From an uncultured Kineothrix sp. (GTDB lineage: Bacteria > Bacillota > Clostridia > Lachnospirales > Lachnospiraceae), in assembly GCA_910587275.1 (NCBI GenBank), contig CAJUMD010000002.1, positions 1 through 64,000 of the forward strand: DNA of 64,000 bases, written 5' to 3'. Both the position numbers and the translations under genes were made by a program. Shown here piece after piece: positions 42,189 to 51,587 of the stretch. The notes below the pieces were generated by a model. The model ran no database searches. It saw only the letters and a list, made by a program, of their open reading frames with translations, and was not told the DNA's origin. Every line of letters begins with the position of its first letter. Within the stretch, counting starts at the first letter, position 1.

Positions 42189-43856
42189 ATGATAAAAAGA
42201 TGGAAAGCGGTTTTATGGTTTATTGTGGGGGTCCTGTTTATGGCAGCCGGTATCCGTGCGGTGCAGGTACGGGCTGTGGGGGCGGATGTGAAGGGACGGG
42301 TGCTGTTTATCAGCTCCTATTCCTATGCATGGGATGCGGTGCAGATACAGATTGAGGGCATCAAGGCAGGGATAGGACCCGAGGTGGTGCTGGATTATGA
42401 ATTTATGGATACCAAGAGGGTGAGTGACGAGGTTTCGGAGCGGCAGTTTTACGAAGGACTGGCGTACCGCATGTCCAAAGTGGAGCCTTATGACGTGGTT
42501 ATTTTGGGAGATGATGCGGCGCTTTTGTTTGCGGTAAAGTATAGGGCGGAACTGTTCCAGGGGATTCCATTGGTATTTGAAGGGGTCAATAATGAGGAAC
42601 TGGCGCTGGAGCTGGCAAAGGACCCGCTGATTACCGGTGTGGTGGAGCAGTTATCTTTGGAGAAAAACATTGATTTCGGGAGAAAACTGTTTCCGGACGC
42701 AAAAAAAGTCGTTGCAATACTGGATAACAGCATAACGGGGCAGGCAGACCGCGGTTCGTTTTATGCCTGTGCGGAAAAATTTCCCGACATGGAATTTTCG
42801 GAAATCAATGCTTCCGAGCTGTCCGGCAACGAATTGCGTCAGCAACTCGGTCAGGTAGGGGAGGACAGCATCCTGATTTATATCATTATGACCGAAGATG
42901 CCAACGGGAAACAGTACAGCGACCGGGAAGCCATCCAAATGATTGTAAACAACGCGCGGGTTCCTGCCATGCGGATGGTAGAAGCGAGCGTAGGGGAAGG
43001 TCTTTTGGGCGGCAATATGGTGTCTATGTATAAATCCGGTGAGATCGTGGCGGATATTTCCATGAAAATCATGCAGGGAGCGGACAGCAGCAATATCGCC
43101 GTGGTGGACAGCCCAAACGTATACTGCGTGGACGAACGGGTGATGGAGAAATTTGATTTGGATATGTCCCTGCTGCCGGAGGGAACGGTAATCGTGAATC
43201 ACCAGCCGGATTTTTGGGAAAGAAACAGGGAAGTGTTGATTCCGGGAAGCATTTTGGTGGGGGCAATGCTGGTAATTATGGCATGGGTCATGTTTGACAA
43301 CATCAGACGCAGGAGGCTGCTGGAAGAACTGGAACAGGCGAGGGGGATTATGGAATCCGCTTCTTTGCACGATTTCCTTACGGGGCTGCCGAACCGGAGC
43401 AAGTTCATGAAGGATTTGGAGACCGTGATTGGCGGAAAGGTTCCGTGTACGATTTTTATGCTGGATATTGACGATTTTAAGCATATTAATGATACATACG
43501 GACATACGGCAGGGGATGAGGCGTTAAAGCAGTTGGCGGAAAGGCTGATGGGAATGCAGTCGCAGCTTTTGACTCCTTACCGTTTTGCAGGGGACGAGTT
43601 TATTATGATACTGAAAAGCAACCAAAGAAAGATTGTGGAGAAAACGGCATACCAATGCCGCCAGATTTTTACCCTGCCGTTTTGTCTGGCGGGGGAGGAC
43701 CGGAAGGTATGCGGGAGTATCGGTATTGCCTCCTATCCTTCGGATGCGGCGGATATCGAGCAGTTGATTGTCTGTGCGGATGACGCCATGTACCAGGTGA
43801 AGAAAAGCGGGAAGAATAACTTTGCATTTTACGGCGGAACCGGGCAGGAAGCGTAA
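42189..43856 (+). CDS. ABC-substrate-binding-like sensor fused to GGDEF cyclase
   Basis: The protein has about 555 residues. A signal/anchor helix is followed by an external domain resembling ABC-type substrate-binding proteins (KGRVLFISSYSYAW, VVILGDDAA, GIPLVFEGVN), a membrane helix (about residues 345-365) and a GGDEF domain. The signature reads RFAGDEF, the AGDEF variant, which is often active. The segment FMLDIDDFKHINDTYGHTAG is intact. It probably turns an external ligand signal into cyclic di-GMP. ATG 42189 is preferred over TTG 42156. A LacI regulator follows. Confidence 0.87.
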   Translation: MIKRWKAVLWFIVGVLFMAAGIRAVQVRAVGADVKGRVLFISSYSYAWDAVQIQIEGIKAGIGPEVVLDYEFMDTKRVSDEVSERQFYEGLAYRMSKVEPYDVVILGDDAALLFAVKYRAELFQGIPLVFEGVNNEELALELAKDPLITGVVEQLSLEKNIDFGRKLFPDAKKVVAILDNSITGQADRGSFYACAEKFPDMEFSEINASELSGNELRQQLGQVGEDSILIYIIMTEDANGKQYSDREAIQMIVNNARVPAMRMVEASVGEGLLGGNMVSMYKSGEIVADISMKIMQGADSSNIAVVDSPNVYCVDERVMEKFDLDMSLLPEGTVIVNHQPDFWERNREVLIPGSILVGAMLVIMAWVMFDNIRRRRLLEELEQARGIMESASLHDFLTGLPNRSKFMKDLETVIGGKVPCTIFMLDIDDFKHINDTYGHTAGDEALKQLAERLMGMQSQLLTPYRFAGDEFIMILKSNQRKIVEKTAYQCRQIFTLPFCLAGEDRKVCGSIGIASYPSDAADIEQLIVCADDAMYQVKKSGKNNFAFYGGTGQEA

Positions 43857-43895
43857 GGAAAGGGAAACGGACAGGGAAAAAGGAAGCGGCAGGCA

Positions 43896-44930
43896 ATGGA
43901 AGAAGACAGGAGGGTCACGATTAAGGATATTGCGGAGCGTTTGGGAGTAAGCACGGCGACGGTATCCAATGTCATTCACGGCAAGACGAAAAAAATATCC
44001 GCAGCCACTGTAAGCAGGGTCCAGCAGGAACTGGAAGAAAGCGGTTATATTCCCAATATGGCGGCGGTACTGTTGGCACAGAATACGTCGCGGATTGTAT
44101 GTGTCGTACTGTCGGACGATAAGCGGTATGAAGGAAAGATGCTGGAAGACCCTTTTGTCAGCGGGGTGTTAAACGGTCTTTCCAAGGAACTGAAAAAGAG
44201 AAATTATTTTATGATGATACAGGAAGAAAAGGATATGGGACGGGTCGTCCAGTATGCTTCCATGTGGAACATGGCAGGGCTGGTACTGATTGGTTACTGT
44301 GAGCAGGATTATGAAACGCTGCGGAGCAGGATGCATATCCCTTTTGTCGTGCTGGATTCCTATAAAAAGCAGATGCAGCACTTTTCCGATGCGGGACTGG
44401 ATAACCTGGCAGGCGGGGAGCTGGCGGGACGGTATCTGTGGGAAAAGGGGCACCGGAAGGTAATGTATCTTGCGGACAACAAGGAAGAATGCGATTTGGA
44501 CCGGTATAAGGGAATGTGCAGGGTTTTCCGGGAAAAGGGTGTTGTATGCGGGGATGGGGACTACCAACTGGTCAGTTGTTACCGGGAAGAACGGCTTAAG
44601 GATATGAACCGGATTTGCGGGACGTATTTTGTTGGGCAGAAAGGATATACGGCGGTGTTTTGCGCTTCGGATTTGTATGCCATTGAATTTATGCGGGTTT
44701 TGCAGGACCGGGGTGTGGAGATACCGAAGGATGTATCGGTGATGGGATTTGACGGTATTCCGGCAGGTGGGATGGTGAGTCCGGCATTAACCACGGTAAA
44801 GCAGGATTTGGAAGAACGGGCGGGAATGGCGGTAAGGCTTTTGGAGGAACTGATGGAAGGGGGGAGGGGAAGGTCGGAACTGGTGGGTGTTGCACTTGTG
44901 GAGCGGGAGAGCGTAGGCAGCGTATTTTGA
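43896..44930 (+). CDS. LacI-family transcriptional regulator
   Basis: The 344-residue protein has an N-terminal LacI helix-turn-helix (TIKDIAERLGVSTATVSNVI), a hinge helix and a periplasmic-binding-protein-like effector domain (DVSVMGFDGIPAGGMVSP). It would bind a palindromic operator and respond to a sugar-like ligand. No sugar transport or catabolic gene is adjacent, so the target is unknown. The gene is 39 bases after the GGDEF sensor gene and may be co-transcribed with it. Confidence 0.9.
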   Translation: MEEDRRVTIKDIAERLGVSTATVSNVIHGKTKKISAATVSRVQQELEESGYIPNMAAVLLAQNTSRIVCVVLSDDKRYEGKMLEDPFVSGVLNGLSKELKKRNYFMMIQEEKDMGRVVQYASMWNMAGLVLIGYCEQDYETLRSRMHIPFVVLDSYKKQMQHFSDAGLDNLAGGELAGRYLWEKGHRKVMYLADNKEECDLDRYKGMCRVFREKGVVCGDGDYQLVSCYREERLKDMNRICGTYFVGQKGYTAVFCASDLYAIEFMRVLQDRGVEIPKDVSVMGFDGIPAGGMVSPALTTVKQDLEERAGMAVRLLEELMEGGRGRSELVGVALVERESVGSVF

Positions 44931-44972
44931 TGCTTTTGCCGTGATGGAATAACCGGACAGGGTGATGAAAAG

Positions 44973-45007
44973 GAATGAAAGGGAAACTGCCTTTGCATTC
45001 TTTTTTT
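44973..45007 (+). terminator. Terminator after the LacI-family gene
   Basis: GAATGAAAGG pairs with CCTTTGCATTC and is followed by seven T. Confidence 0.75.
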
Positions 45008-45024
45008 ATGCCCAGCCCCATGCA
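45001..45024 (+). repeat. 24-base repeat after a terminator, copy 2
   Basis: The T-run continues into ATGCCCAGCCCCATGCA, with one change from 37022-37045. Unlike the first copy, it is not followed by a matching arm that would close a stem. Confidence 0.6.
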
Positions 45025-45172
45025 ATGGGAAAATTTGTGGAATATGACGAAAATTCCGTATGTTTTTTGGAAAGGGTTACGCGATTAACCTATTGTGGTT
45101 TGTGGAATGCAGGGATATGATTTTAAAAGAAAGGAAAGAAGGTACGGGCGGAAAAAGAGAATGTCATAATGT

Positions 45173-46639
45173 ATGGGGAAAAAGGATATGGGTGGAAAGG
45201 ACAGGACGGAAATGGACGGAAAAGAAATGGACAGAAAAAAAGCGGACAGAAAAGAAGACGGAAAAAAAGAAATGGATGGAACAGGGATTCAAGGATATTT
45301 TAGGGAAATGATGGAAATAGGGCTTCCGGTTACGCTGCAATGTATATTCCAGGCATCTTACGGGCTGGTGGACCAGTTGATGGTCGGGAGGTTAGGGACG
45401 GTGAGCATTGCGGGAAGCGGGCTGGGCGCTAAGTTTTCCGGGTTGGCGATGGTGACGGTTTCTTCCGTTGCGGCAGTCGCATCGATTTTGGTGGCACAGT
45501 ACCACGGCGCGGGGGAGGAGGAGGGAAAAAGCAGGAGTTTCTTCTACTGCCTGTATATCGGGCTTTTGGTAATGCTCCTGTTTTTACTGCCTTCGGTTTT
45601 GGTACCGGAGAAGATTATGGGGATTTATTCCACGGATTTGGAGACCGTGGCTTTGGCAGGGAAGTATCTGCGGATTGTCGGCGCCAGCTTCTTACCGATG
45701 ACGGTTACACTTATGGTTTCGGCATACCTTAGGAGTTCCGGGCGCAGCAAACCGCCCATGTATGCTGGTTTGCTCAGCATGGGGGTAAATATTTTCCTAA
45801 ACTATATTTTTATTTTCGGAAAAATCGGGATGCCGGTGATGGGGCTTATGGGGGCGGGGTACGGGACACTTGCCGCAAGGAGCGTGGAATGTGCGGTACT
45901 GGTTGCGGTGATGGTTTACTATAAAAGGCGCAGAGTGGTGTATCTTGTTTTGCCAGGAAGTTTGGATATGGGATTTTTGGGGAAAATATCCGTTATTGTC
46001 CTGCCGATTCTCCTGAATGAATTCAGTTGGAGCATTGGGGAAAATATTTATGCGGCTGTTTACGGCAGGATGGGGACGGCGGCTTTGGCGGCAACCGTGC
46101 TTTTGAATCCCCTGATGGGAATGTTTATCGGGATGTTCCAAGGGGTATCCTCGGCAGCAGGCGTTATGGTCGGAAAACGGCTGGGGAGGAACGAAAGGGA
46201 GGAGGCGCGGAAAGTATCCAAATACCTGATGAAAGTAGGATTCGCAGGTTCCGTTGCCGTGGCGGCGCTGCTTTTCGTTCTGGCTGGGCAGTATGTGCGG
46301 CTGTTTGACATTGAGCCGGAGGTGGCAGGGCTTGCGCAGTATTTGGTTTATGCGTTGGCATTGGTGATTTTTGCCAAAATCCTGAACATGATTTTGGCGG
46401 GAGGAATTCTCCGAAGCGGCGGAAATACGAAGTATACGTTTGCCATCGACTGTATAGGGACATGGGTGTTTGGCGTTCCTTTGGCGTATTTGGGGGCATT
46501 TGTATGGAGACTGCCGGTTTATTGGGTCTATTTTATTTTGTCTCAGGAGGAAGTGGTACGGCTTCTGATTGCCGGGTGCGTGTTTGGCAGGGAAGGCTGG
46601 ATGCGGAACCTGACGGAAAACAGCCAGGCGGAAAAATAA
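45173..46639 (+). CDS. MATE-family efflux transporter
   Basis: This is a second MATE exporter with about twelve helices (MMEIGLPVTLQCIFQASYGL, then LVDQLMVGRLG). The substrate is unknown. The open frame gives 488 residues, but the first 33 or so are a Lys/Asp/Glu-rich string (MDGKEMDRKKADRKED) encoded by an almost pure purine tract. Starts at 45272 or 45308 give the usual family length. The latter has TTTTAGGGAA upstream. The true start is uncertain. Confidence 0.85.
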   Translation: MGKKDMGGKDRTEMDGKEMDRKKADRKEDGKKEMDGTGIQGYFREMMEIGLPVTLQCIFQASYGLVDQLMVGRLGTVSIAGSGLGAKFSGLAMVTVSSVAAVASILVAQYHGAGEEEGKSRSFFYCLYIGLLVMLLFLLPSVLVPEKIMGIYSTDLETVALAGKYLRIVGASFLPMTVTLMVSAYLRSSGRSKPPMYAGLLSMGVNIFLNYIFIFGKIGMPVMGLMGAGYGTLAARSVECAVLVAVMVYYKRRRVVYLVLPGSLDMGFLGKISVIVLPILLNEFSWSIGENIYAAVYGRMGTAALAATVLLNPLMGMFIGMFQGVSSAAGVMVGKRLGRNEREEARKVSKYLMKVGFAGSVAVAALLFVLAGQYVRLFDIEPEVAGLAQYLVYALALVIFAKILNMILAGGILRSGGNTKYTFAIDCIGTWVFGVPLAYLGAFVWRLPVYWVYFILSQEEVVRLLIAGCVFGREGWMRNLTENSQAEK

Positions 46640-46707
46640 TGGAAACTGCCGCCTTGTATTTACCGGCTAAGACAGGGAAAACTGCAAAGTGATTGGCGCA
46701 CGGCTCC

Positions 46708-47271
46708 TTATAAATTAAGGAATGTGGCGATGTTGGAAAAATTGATGTATAAATCGTCAAACAAGTTGACTTTGATAATGGAATCGAAGGTATAAGGGAC
46801 ATGAAAGAGGTTTCCCTTAAAATAGTTTACGGACACGCTCCGCCTTTTCGGGTCTACAATCCAGTATTCATGTACGCCGTGTTCATAATAGCAGTGAAGT
46901 TTGCGGACATAAACGTCTGCGGCATTGGCGGGGGATGCGATTTCCATAATGAAATCAGGGGTTCCCATGCAGAGGGTTCCGGACAGTTTGTGCCGGTTAC
47001 ACACGACCATGATGTCCGGGTGGACAATGGTAAGGGGCTGTTTGGTCAGGACGACGTCAAACGGCGCGGGAATCACTTCGCAGTCTTCCTGTTTCTGGCT
47101 GGCATAGGAACAAAGCCGTTCCGTAAGTTCCGACCGGATGGCGCGGTGTATCCTGGAAGTGGCGGGCAGATAACGCAACTGTCCGCCGAAGACTTCTGCC
47201 CTTGGATAATCGGGAAGGCTCCGGTATTGTTCAAAAGTAAGGATTTCCTGTTGCGGCTGTAATTCAGACAT
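46708..47271 (-). CDS. Uma2-family (DUF820) endonuclease-like protein
   Basis: The 187-residue protein has the PD-(D/E)XK nuclease-like fold of the Uma2 family. Blocks seen are AEVFGGQLRYLP, VVLTKQPLTIVHPDIMVVC (Asp), FIMEIASPAN (Glu) and YYEHGVHEYWIVDP (Lys expected just before). The natural target is not known. It stands alone on the minus strand between two plus-strand genes, convergent with the MATE gene. Confidence 0.83.
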   Translation of the reverse strand: MSELQPQQEILTFEQYRSLPDYPRAEVFGGQLRYLPATSRIHRAIRSELTERLCSYASQKQEDCEVIPAPFDVVLTKQPLTIVHPDIMVVCNRHKLSGTLCMGTPDFIMEIASPANAADVYVRKLHCYYEHGVHEYWIVDPKRRSVSVNYFKGNLFHVPYTFDSIIKVNLFDDLYINFSNIATFLNL

Positions 47272-47496
47272 GGGCGGTTCCTTTCATTGACGGGGTATCC
47301 GTATGTATTGTAATATATGTATTATACATGATAAGCGGGAAAAGAGATAGTGTTTCTTTTGGGGATACGCGGAAATTGGTAACATTGCAGGCGGAACTGT
47401 TGCGGAAATTGGATATAGGAAGAAGGAAAAAGGGAAAAAACAAAAGTAATATTGGCATAAGTATGATATAATTGCGGTATAAGATGAAAAAAATAT

Positions 47497-48126
47497 ATGA
47501 GGGAAGAAATGGGTTTATTTATTGACAAGGTAATAAGCAGTGTCATTGAGACTATCCTGTTTGCTTTACTGCCGTTTATTTGGTGGCTGGCTACGGTTAA
47601 GGGGGAGATAACGTTTACGCAATGGACGGGTATAAAAAAGGTTGAAAAAGGGAACAGGGCAGGTACGGTAAAAATGACGGTATGTACGGCAATGCCTTTT
47701 TTACTATTGTCGATATTCCTTTTTTATATGCTGAAAGGAACTCAAACAGCAACGGCGGAATTTAGGGGGATGGGTGTGAAAGCGCTTCCGGCAGTTTTTG
47801 TTTATGCTTTTTTTAATACGGCATTTCCTGAAGAAATTTTATTTCGGGGTTTTCTTCTGAAAAGACTGAAAAATAAATTGGGGTTTTGGAGTGCAAATAT
47901 AATTCAGAGCGTTTTATTTGGCGCATTGCATGGAGGAATGTTCTTTTTCCTTGTTGGAACCGGAAACGTCAAAACGGTTACCGTGACTGTTTTTACGGGA
48001 GCATCGGCATGGATAATGGGATATATAAATGAAGAAAAAGCAGACGGTTCCATTCTGCCGGGCTGGATTATGCATGGAATAGCCAACACTGTATCTGCGG
48101 TTGTTTCCATGTTTTCTGTTGTGTAA
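47497..48126 (+). CDS. CPBP-family intramembrane glutamic protease
   Basis: This 209-residue protein has about six membrane helices. Family motif 1 is FPEEILFRGFLLKRL (Glu-Glu and Arg). Motif 2 is FGALHG and motif 3 is WIMHGIANT (His). These residues form the active site of CAAX/CPBP proteases, whose Gram-positive members often serve in bacteriocin maturation or immunity. No bacteriocin gene is seen here. ATG 47509, with AGGGAAG inside the first codons, is an alternative start. Confidence 0.87.
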   Translation: MREEMGLFIDKVISSVIETILFALLPFIWWLATVKGEITFTQWTGIKKVEKGNRAGTVKMTVCTAMPFLLLSIFLFYMLKGTQTATAEFRGMGVKALPAVFVYAFFNTAFPEEILFRGFLLKRLKNKLGFWSANIIQSVLFGALHGGMFFFLVGTGNVKTVTVTVFTGASAWIMGYINEEKADGSILPGWIMHGIANTVSAVVSMFSVV

Positions 48127-48168
48127 ACTTAAAAATAAACGGTTCTTGTCGGAAAGAAGGGAAATAAA

Positions 48169-48636
48169 ATGGAAAAAAAAGTGGAGGAATCCAGAATCGA
48201 ACAGGTATATCAGGTGCGCCCGGAGCATTTAAACGGTGCCGGAAGATTATTCGGCGGAAAATTAATGGAGTGGATTGACGAATTGGCAGGGCTTGTCGGT
48301 ATCAGGCATGCACAGCAGGATGTCATAACGGCTTCCGTTGACAATTTAAGGTTTATCCGGGGCGCTTACTTAAAAGACCTGATTGTACTGGTTGGGAGAG
48401 TGACATTTGTCGGTAAGACTTCCATGGAAGTACGGGTGGACACTTATGTGGAAAGCCTGGACGGAACCAGAAAGCCTATCAACAGGGCTTATCTGACGCT
48501 GGTTGCGGTGGATGCGGACGGAAATCCTGTAAGGGTACCGGGGCTGGTTATTGAGACAGGGGCAGAAAAAGCGGAATGGGAAGCAGGGATGAAAAGACGG
48601 GAAATGAGAAAGCAGAGGAGGGTGGAGGGGTTTTAA
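48169..48636 (+). CDS. Hotdog-fold acyl-CoA thioesterase (YciA/ACOT type)
   Basis: The 155-residue protein opens with the ACOT-type segment RPEHLNGAGRLFGGKLMEWI. The conserved Asp follows in WIDELAG, and SVDNLRFIRGAYLKDLI closes the core. It hydrolyses acyl-CoA. Substrate range is unknown. It is a different subfamily from the thioesterase at 9979. It is convergent with uxaC, with a shared terminator between them. Confidence 0.88.
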   Translation: MEKKVEESRIEQVYQVRPEHLNGAGRLFGGKLMEWIDELAGLVGIRHAQQDVITASVDNLRFIRGAYLKDLIVLVGRVTFVGKTSMEVRVDTYVESLDGTRKPINRAYLTLVAVDADGNPVRVPGLVIETGAEKAEWEAGMKRREMRKQRRVEGF

Positions 48637-48668
48637 AGTCAAAGGAACGGTTGGACAGGATGAAAAAG

Positions 48669-48716
48669 GACCGGGCACGGCAGCTATCCTGATAGCTGCC
48701 GCGGCCGGCCCTTTTC
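48669..48716. terminator. Bidirectional terminator between thioesterase and uxaC
   Basis: GGCAGCTATC / GATAGCTGCC forms a tight 10-base stem inside a GC-rich outer stem, with T on the right and A on the left. Confidence 0.7.
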
Positions 48717-48725
48717 CTGCCCGGA

Positions 48726-50141
48726 TTAAAGGCGGAATCCGAAATAGCGGACCGCATTGCGGTAGGAAATATCGGTCACGATTTCGGACAGGATATCCAT
48801 ATCGCAGGGGAATTCCCCGTTTTCCACCAGTCCGCCGATGAAGTTGCATAAAATGCGGCGGAAGTATTCATGTCTGGTATAGGAGAGGAAACTCCTGGAA
48901 TCCGTCAGCATTCCGACGAAGCCGGAGAGGTTCCCCAAATTTGCAAGGGAGGTCAACTGGTCGGTCATGCCCTGTTTATGGTCATTGAACCACCATGCGC
49001 TTCCCTGTTGGATTTTTGCTGCCACGGTGGAATCCTGGAAACAGCCAAGGATGGTGCCGATGGCGGCATTGTCGTTGGGATTCAGGCTGTAAATAATGGT
49101 CTTGGGAAGCGCCTTGTTTTCTTCCATCGCATTCAGGAAATCGGCGGTCTGGGAGGACGGCGCATAGTTATTGATGCAGTCGTAGCCGGTGTCGGGACCG
49201 AGTTTCGCATACATGTTCTTATTGTTGTCGCGCTTTGCCCCGTAGTGGAGCTGCATGACCCAGTTGCGCTTATGGTATTCGCTGCCAACGAAAAGCATAA
49301 AGGCGGTTTTGAATTTTAGTTCTTCCTCTTTGGTGATGGCATCACCGGATGCCGCCCGGAATCTTTTTGTAAAAATGGCTTCGATTTCCTCATCGGAAGC
49401 GGGAGCGTACATAACGTATTCCAGCGCATGGTCGGATACGCAGCATCCCATGGCAGCAAAGAAATCCATGCGCTTTGCAAGGGCTTCCTTCAGTGTTTGG
49501 AAGGAGTTTACCGTAATCCCGCTTGTTTCGGAGAGCTTTGAGAGGTAATCCGGATATTCGGGTTTTTCCAGGTTCATCGCCTTGTCCGGTCTCCATGCGG
49601 GAAGCACCTGTACGTCAAAGGAAGCATCCTCCGCAATCTGTTTATGCCATTCCAAACTGTCCACGGGATCGTCCGTGGTGCAGATTAAGGTTACGCCAGA
49701 CTGTTTAATCAGGGAACGCACGCTCATGGAAGGGTCTGCCAGTTTTTTGTTGCAAAGCTCCCATACTTCCTCTGCCGTGTTTTTGTTCAGGACGCCGTTG
49801 TATCCGAAATAGCGCTGCAGCTCCAAATGGCTCCAGTGGAATAAAGGGTTGCCGATGGCTTTGCCGAGGACTTCCGCCCATTTTAAGAATTTCTCCTTGT
49901 CCGGCGCATCTCCCGTGATGTAGTGTTCGTCCACGCCGCAGGAGCGCATCAGGCGCCATTTGTAGTGGTCGCCGCCCAGCCATACCTGCGTGATGTTTTC
50001 AAACTGCCTGTCCTGTGCAATCTCCTGCGGATTGATGTGGCAGTGGTAGTCCAGGATAGGCGTTTTTTCCGCATATTCGTGGTAAAGTTTCTGTGCCGTG
50101 GGACTGTTTAACATAAAGTCCCGGTCCATAAAGTTTTTCAT
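48726..50141 (-). CDS. uxaC: Uronate isomerase (glucuronate/galacturonate isomerase)
   Basis: The 471-residue enzyme turns galacturonate into tagaturonate or glucuronate into fructuronate. The opening FMLNSPTAQKLYHEYA and the metal site ILDYHCHINPQEI (His-X-His) are typical of UxaC. Further marks are LGGDHYKWRLMR and CTTDDPVDSLEWH. An AAAGGAGG site stands before ATG 50141. With UxaB and UxaA across the divergent region, it completes the entry part of galacturonate breakdown. A LacI regulator lies just upstream on the same strand. Confidence 0.96.
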   Translation of the reverse strand: MKNFMDRDFMLNSPTAQKLYHEYAEKTPILDYHCHINPQEIAQDRQFENITQVWLGGDHYKWRLMRSCGVDEHYITGDAPDKEKFLKWAEVLGKAIGNPLFHWSHLELQRYFGYNGVLNKNTAEEVWELCNKKLADPSMSVRSLIKQSGVTLICTTDDPVDSLEWHKQIAEDASFDVQVLPAWRPDKAMNLEKPEYPDYLSKLSETSGITVNSFQTLKEALAKRMDFFAAMGCCVSDHALEYVMYAPASDEEIEAIFTKRFRAASGDAITKEEELKFKTAFMLFVGSEYHKRNWVMQLHYGAKRDNNKNMYAKLGPDTGYDCINNYAPSSQTADFLNAMEENKALPKTIIYSLNPNDNAAIGTILGCFQDSTVAAKIQQGSAWWFNDHKQGMTDQLTSLANLGNLSGFVGMLTDSRSFLSYTRHEYFRRILCNFIGGLVENGEFPCDMDILSEIVTDISYRNAVRYFGFRL

Positions 50142-50237
50142 TGGGGTTCATCCTCCTTTTCCCATAAAAGATAAAATAATATATAGTGAATAAAGTATAA
50201 AATGATACATCCATGTCTGTTTGAAAGCGGCAGAATA

Positions 50238-51248
50238 CTAAAAAGCGGTTGTTCCCCGTTTCACCAGTTCGCCGGAAAAGATGGTTTTCTGCGGCATTTC
50301 GTTGCCGCCCAGCGTATCGATCAGCGTTTTTACCAGTTGCTGGCAGATGCTTTCCAAACGGTTATCCACGGAAGTCAGTTCCGGCTCGCTGCATATGGTG
50401 AGCAGGGAGTTGTTGTATCCGATGACGGACAGGTCGGCAGGGATTTCCAAACGGTTCATACGGGCATATTTTACCGCCGCAATGGCGAGCATATCTTCCG
50501 CACAGATGACGGCACGGAAAGAAAGCCCTTTCTCCCTTAACTGGTTTAAAAACCGGCAGACCCCGTCGATGTCGTCCCTGCTGCCGGAAAAAAGCTGCTG
50601 GTATTTTTTGTCCAGGGGCAGGTCGCGCATGAGGAAGGCGGACTGGCAGCCGGTCAGCTTCTTCATGCCGCTGTATGATTTGGAATTGTAGAGGTAAAGG
50701 ATATCCTGTATGCCGGAGTCAATCAGGTTTAATGTTACCTCCTGCATCGCCTTGAAATCATCGCAGAGCGTGCAGTATACGTTCGGGCAGTCAAAATCCG
50801 CGTTTAAAAGCATAATCGGAACCTGGGACGCGGCATCCCGGATATACTGGTTGTCGGCGTCCCGGGATTCTATGAAACTGGAACCTACCATAATGACGCT
50901 GTCCACTTTTTGCGAAATAATCAGGTTTAAGGAATTTTTCTTATTTTCCAGATCATAACCGGTGCAGCATAAAATCGAATTATAGCCGCCGGCGCGCAGG
51001 TTGCGCTCAATGTGGTAAATAGCCTTTGCAAGATAAAGGTCGGAAGAATCCGCACACAGGATTCCGATGGTATTCATGGAATTCAAGCCAAGCCCCCTTG
51101 CAAATGCATTGGGGGTATAGCCGCTTTGTTCGATGATGTCCAAAACCTTTTTCTTTGTCTTGGGTGTCACGTTTGTGTTGCCATTGAGCACGCGGGAAAC
51201 GGTGGCAATGGAAACACCGGCCATTTTGGAAATGTCGTAAATGGTCAT
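50238..51248 (-). CDS. LacI-family regulator of the uronate genes
   Basis: The protein has about 336 residues. The HTH is TIYDISKMAGVSIATVSRVL, the hinge follows in SGYTPNAFARGLG, and the effector domain is of the periplasmic-binding type. Start 51248 is set by GGAGGAG directly upstream. The longer frame to 51440 runs through the promoter region. It lies between uxaC and the divergent uxaB and is probably a local uronate-responsive repressor. A candidate operator is at 51401-51414. Confidence 0.9.
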   Translation of the reverse strand: MTIYDISKMAGVSIATVSRVLNGNTNVTPKTKKKVLDIIEQSGYTPNAFARGLGLNSMNTIGILCADSSDLYLAKAIYHIERNLRAGGYNSILCCTGYDLENKKNSLNLIISQKVDSVIMVGSSFIESRDADNQYIRDAASQVPIMLLNADFDCPNVYCTLCDDFKAMQEVTLNLIDSGIQDILYLYNSKSYSGMKKLTGCQSAFLMRDLPLDKKYQQLFSGSRDDIDGVCRFLNQLREKGLSFRAVICAEDMLAIAAVKYARMNRLEIPADLSVIGYNNSLLTICSEPELTSVDNRLESICQQLVKTLIDTLGGNEMPQKTIFSGELVKRGTTAF

Positions 51249-51400
51249 ATATCTCCTCCATTCCTGCCTGGCTCCCGCAGTGGGGCAGGCACGGGTTTGT
51301 CCTGTAAAATTCCCCGGATGATTACGGGATTCACTTTCCAAAGAGTAAGACGGTAATGAAACCCTATACATTGTATTTTCAGCTGCGGTGAAACATTTTG

Positions 51401-51414
51401 TGTAAATGGTTACA
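51401..51414. promoter_or_regulatory. Candidate LacI-type operator in the uxa divergent region
   Basis: TGTAAATGGTTACA is a 5-4-5 inverted repeat close to the general LacI/CcpA pattern TGTAANCGNTTACA. It lies between the divergent lacI and uxaB genes. A related site is at 58198-58217. Confidence 0.55.
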
Positions 51415-51499
51415 TCCGTGAATTCAAAACTATTATACAATAGTCATTAATTAAATTCAAGAATATTTTAAAATGTATAGGAAATAGACAAAAAAACTA

Positions 51500-51528
51500 T
51501 TGACTATGGCGGAAAAACGTTGTAAACT
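51500..51528 (+). promoter_or_regulatory. Predicted promoter of uxaB operon
   Basis: TTGACT (51500-51505) and TAAACT (51523-51528) are 17 bases apart, about 60 bases before the uxaB start. Confidence 0.6.
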
Positions 51529-51587
51529 TGTAAATGTAAGGGCTTTCATAAAGCCGTAAACATATGGGAAGGGAAAGGTGTAGGAAG

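Noticed and set aside
51249..51440. 64-residue extension of the uronate LacI regulator
   Set aside because: It crosses the divergent promoter region, and the LacI HTH begins exactly at ATG 51248, behind GGAGGAG.
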